From positions 1-15,143 of the forward strand of contig JAHHRT010000031.1 in the NCBI GenBank assembly GCA_020025615.1: a DNA stretch of 15,143 bases, written 5' to 3'. The translations under genes and the position numbers were made by a program. Position 1 is the stretch's first letter. Every line of letters begins with the position of its first letter. This document shows, piece by piece, positions 14,179 to 15,143 of this stretch. The notes under the pieces are model-generated. The model saw nothing but the letters and a program-made list of their open reading frames with translations. It was not told the origin of the DNA and made no database searches. Origin of the DNA: Oscillospiraceae bacterium. Its GTDB lineage: Bacteria; Bacillota; Clostridia; Oscillospirales; Oscillospiraceae.

Positions 14179-15143
14179 ATGAAAAAATGGCTGAGTCTGG
14201 TGCTGATTCTGACCATGCTTGTTAGTTTCGCCGCCTGCGGCGCTTCACAGCCGAGTCCTGTAACCACGGCCTCCACAGAGCCTGCCGTATCCCCGGCAGA
14301 AGCGGCTATGGAGGATACGGCCCGGGTGCTGATGGAGAAATTCTCCTCATTGCAGATGGGCTCTATCGGCGGCGAATGGACCCTGATCGGTCTGTTACGA
14401 AGCGGAGCGGAAGTTCCGCAGAGCTATCTTGACGATTACTATGGCAATCTGGAAACCTATGTGCAGTCCTGCCAGGGAGTTCTGGATACCAGAAAATACA
14501 CGGAGTATTCCCGGGTGATTCTGGCGGTGACAGCGCTGGGGAAGAATCCTGCCGATGTGGCGGGATACGATTTGCTGGCTCCTTTGGGGGAACTGGAGCA
14601 GACCGTGTTTCAGGGCATCAATGGTGCCATCTTCGCTCTTATCGCCCTGGACAGCGGAAACTATGAGGTTCCCCAGTGCCGGACGGAGGATACCCAGGCC
14701 ACCCGGGAGCTGTATATTCAGCACATTCTGGACCGGGAGGAGGAAAACGGCGGCTGGTCCCTCGTAGGGGGCAGACAGGAGCCGGATCTGACGGCTATGG
14801 CCCTCCAGGCGCTGGCCCCGTACCGGAATCAGGAGGCGGTACAGCAGGCCTGCGACCGGGCGGTGGAGGCGCTGTCGGCCCTTCAGACGGACACCGGCGG
14901 CTATCGCTACGGAGAAGATGAGAGCTGCGAATCTGTGGCCCAGGTCATCATCGCCCTGACCGCACTGGGCATCGATCCCGAAACAGACCCCAGATTTGTG
15001 AAGAACGGCAACAGCCTTGTGAGCCGGCTTCTGGATTTCTGGACACCCGGACAGGGCTTCTCCCATCTGCTGGAGAGTCAGCCGGAGGGCATGGCTACGG
15101 AGCAGTCTCTGCTGGCGCTTGCGGCTCTGGACAGATTCCGGAA
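14179..15143 (+). CDS. Lipoprotein with prenyltransferase/terpene-cyclase-type alpha/alpha-barrel repeats (3' end beyond window)
   Basis: The frame is open from 14179 to the window edge, 321 complete codons with no stop. Residues 1-20 form a lipoprotein signal (MKKWLSLVLI, then SFAAC), so Cys20 is probably lipidated and the protein anchored outside the membrane. A Ser/Thr/Pro linker follows. From about residue 45 the protein is made of helical hairpins of the prenyltransferase/squalene-cyclase repeat type: GGEWTLIGLLRSG (64-76), YSRVILAVTALG (110-121), NGGWSL (190-195) with PDLTAMALQAL (202-212), TGGYRYG (239-245) with SVAQVIIALTALG (252-264), and GQGFSHL with ATEQSLLALAAL (about 291-317). 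Bacterial members of this superfamily outside the cell are mostly uncharacterised; the same fold forms the alpha domain of intrinsic factor and transcobalamin. The catalytic aspartate motif of terpene cyclases (DxDD) is not seen. A DUF4430 domain could follow beyond the edge. Confidence 0.9.
   Translation, partial: MKKWLSLVLILTMLVSFAACGASQPSPVTTASTEPAVSPAEAAMEDTARVLMEKFSSLQMGSIGGEWTLIGLLRSGAEVPQSYLDDYYGNLETYVQSCQGVLDTRKYTEYSRVILAVTALGKNPADVAGYDLLAPLGELEQTVFQGINGAIFALIALDSGNYEVPQCRTEDTQATRELYIQHILDREEENGGWSLVGGRQEPDLTAMALQALAPYRNQEAVQQACDRAVEALSALQTDTGGYRYGEDESCESVAQVIIALTALGIDPETDPRFVKNGNSLVSRLLDFWTPGQGFSHLLESQPEGMATEQSLLALAALDRFR

Noticed and set aside
14179..15143. Active terpene or squalene cyclase
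   Set aside because: The repeats match the fold, but the protein is a secreted lipoprotein and no DxDD-type catalytic motif is visible in the available part.
1..15143. CRISPR array, tRNA or rRNA genes, transposons
   Set aside because: I saw no regularly spaced identical direct repeats, no tRNA-like cloverleaf, and no transposase or integrase in any frame. The only repeats are diverged protein-level ones.

Overview
The window reads as a piece of a GC-rich (high fifties percent, by eye) Gram-positive chromosome. It most likely comes from an uncultured or little-studied gut member of the Clostridia, in the Oscillospiraceae/Ruminococcaceae area. The reasons are purine-rich AGGAGG-type ribosome binding sites, a lipoprotein signal, cohesin and dockerin modules, a Listeria-Bacteroides (InlB-type) repeat, bacterial Ig-like domains and CxxC-rich secreted repeats. 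All genes lie on the plus strand, and no stretch longer than about 110 bases lacks a gene.

Layout: (1) 1-363, the 3' end of a gene for a membrane protein with an eleven-leucine transmembrane run followed by an InlB-type repeat. (2) 402-1355, a small secreted protein with cohesin, Ig-like (Big2) and dockerin domains in that order. (3) An intergenic region, 1356-1469, with two hairpins. (4) 1470-5102, a 1210-residue exported protein with four tandem repeats of an unrecognised beta domain, an Ig-like region, a DUF4430 (transcobalamin C-terminal-like) domain and a ladder of CxxC motifs. (5) 5123-6061, a MoxR AAA+ ATPase. (6) 6076-7188, a DUF58 membrane protein. (7) 7202-9490, a polytopic transglutaminase-like protein with a TTG start whose catalytic Cys and His look replaced. 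(8) 9507-14108, a 1533-residue secreted protein with duplicated beta modules, a PQQ-like beta-propeller, an Ig-like domain and a C-terminal dockerin. (9) A terminator-like hairpin at 14126-14155. (10) 14179 to the window end, a lipoprotein with prenyltransferase-type alpha/alpha-barrel repeats, cut by the edge.

Genes 4 to 8 are separated by only 13 to 20 bases and look like one operon; the lipoprotein follows after the hairpin. MoxR, DUF58 and transglutaminase-like proteins are a known recurring trio of uncertain role in the cell envelope. Here the trio sits between very large secreted proteins carrying protein-protein docking modules. My inference is an envelope-assembled extracellular complex. 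The cohesin and dockerins could hold it together. The DUF4430 domain and the alpha/alpha-barrel lipoprotein together resemble the two halves of transcobalamin/intrinsic factor, so a ligand-capture role (possibly corrinoid) is a testable guess. No enzyme of polysaccharide breakdown is present in the window, so a classical cellulosome is not supported.
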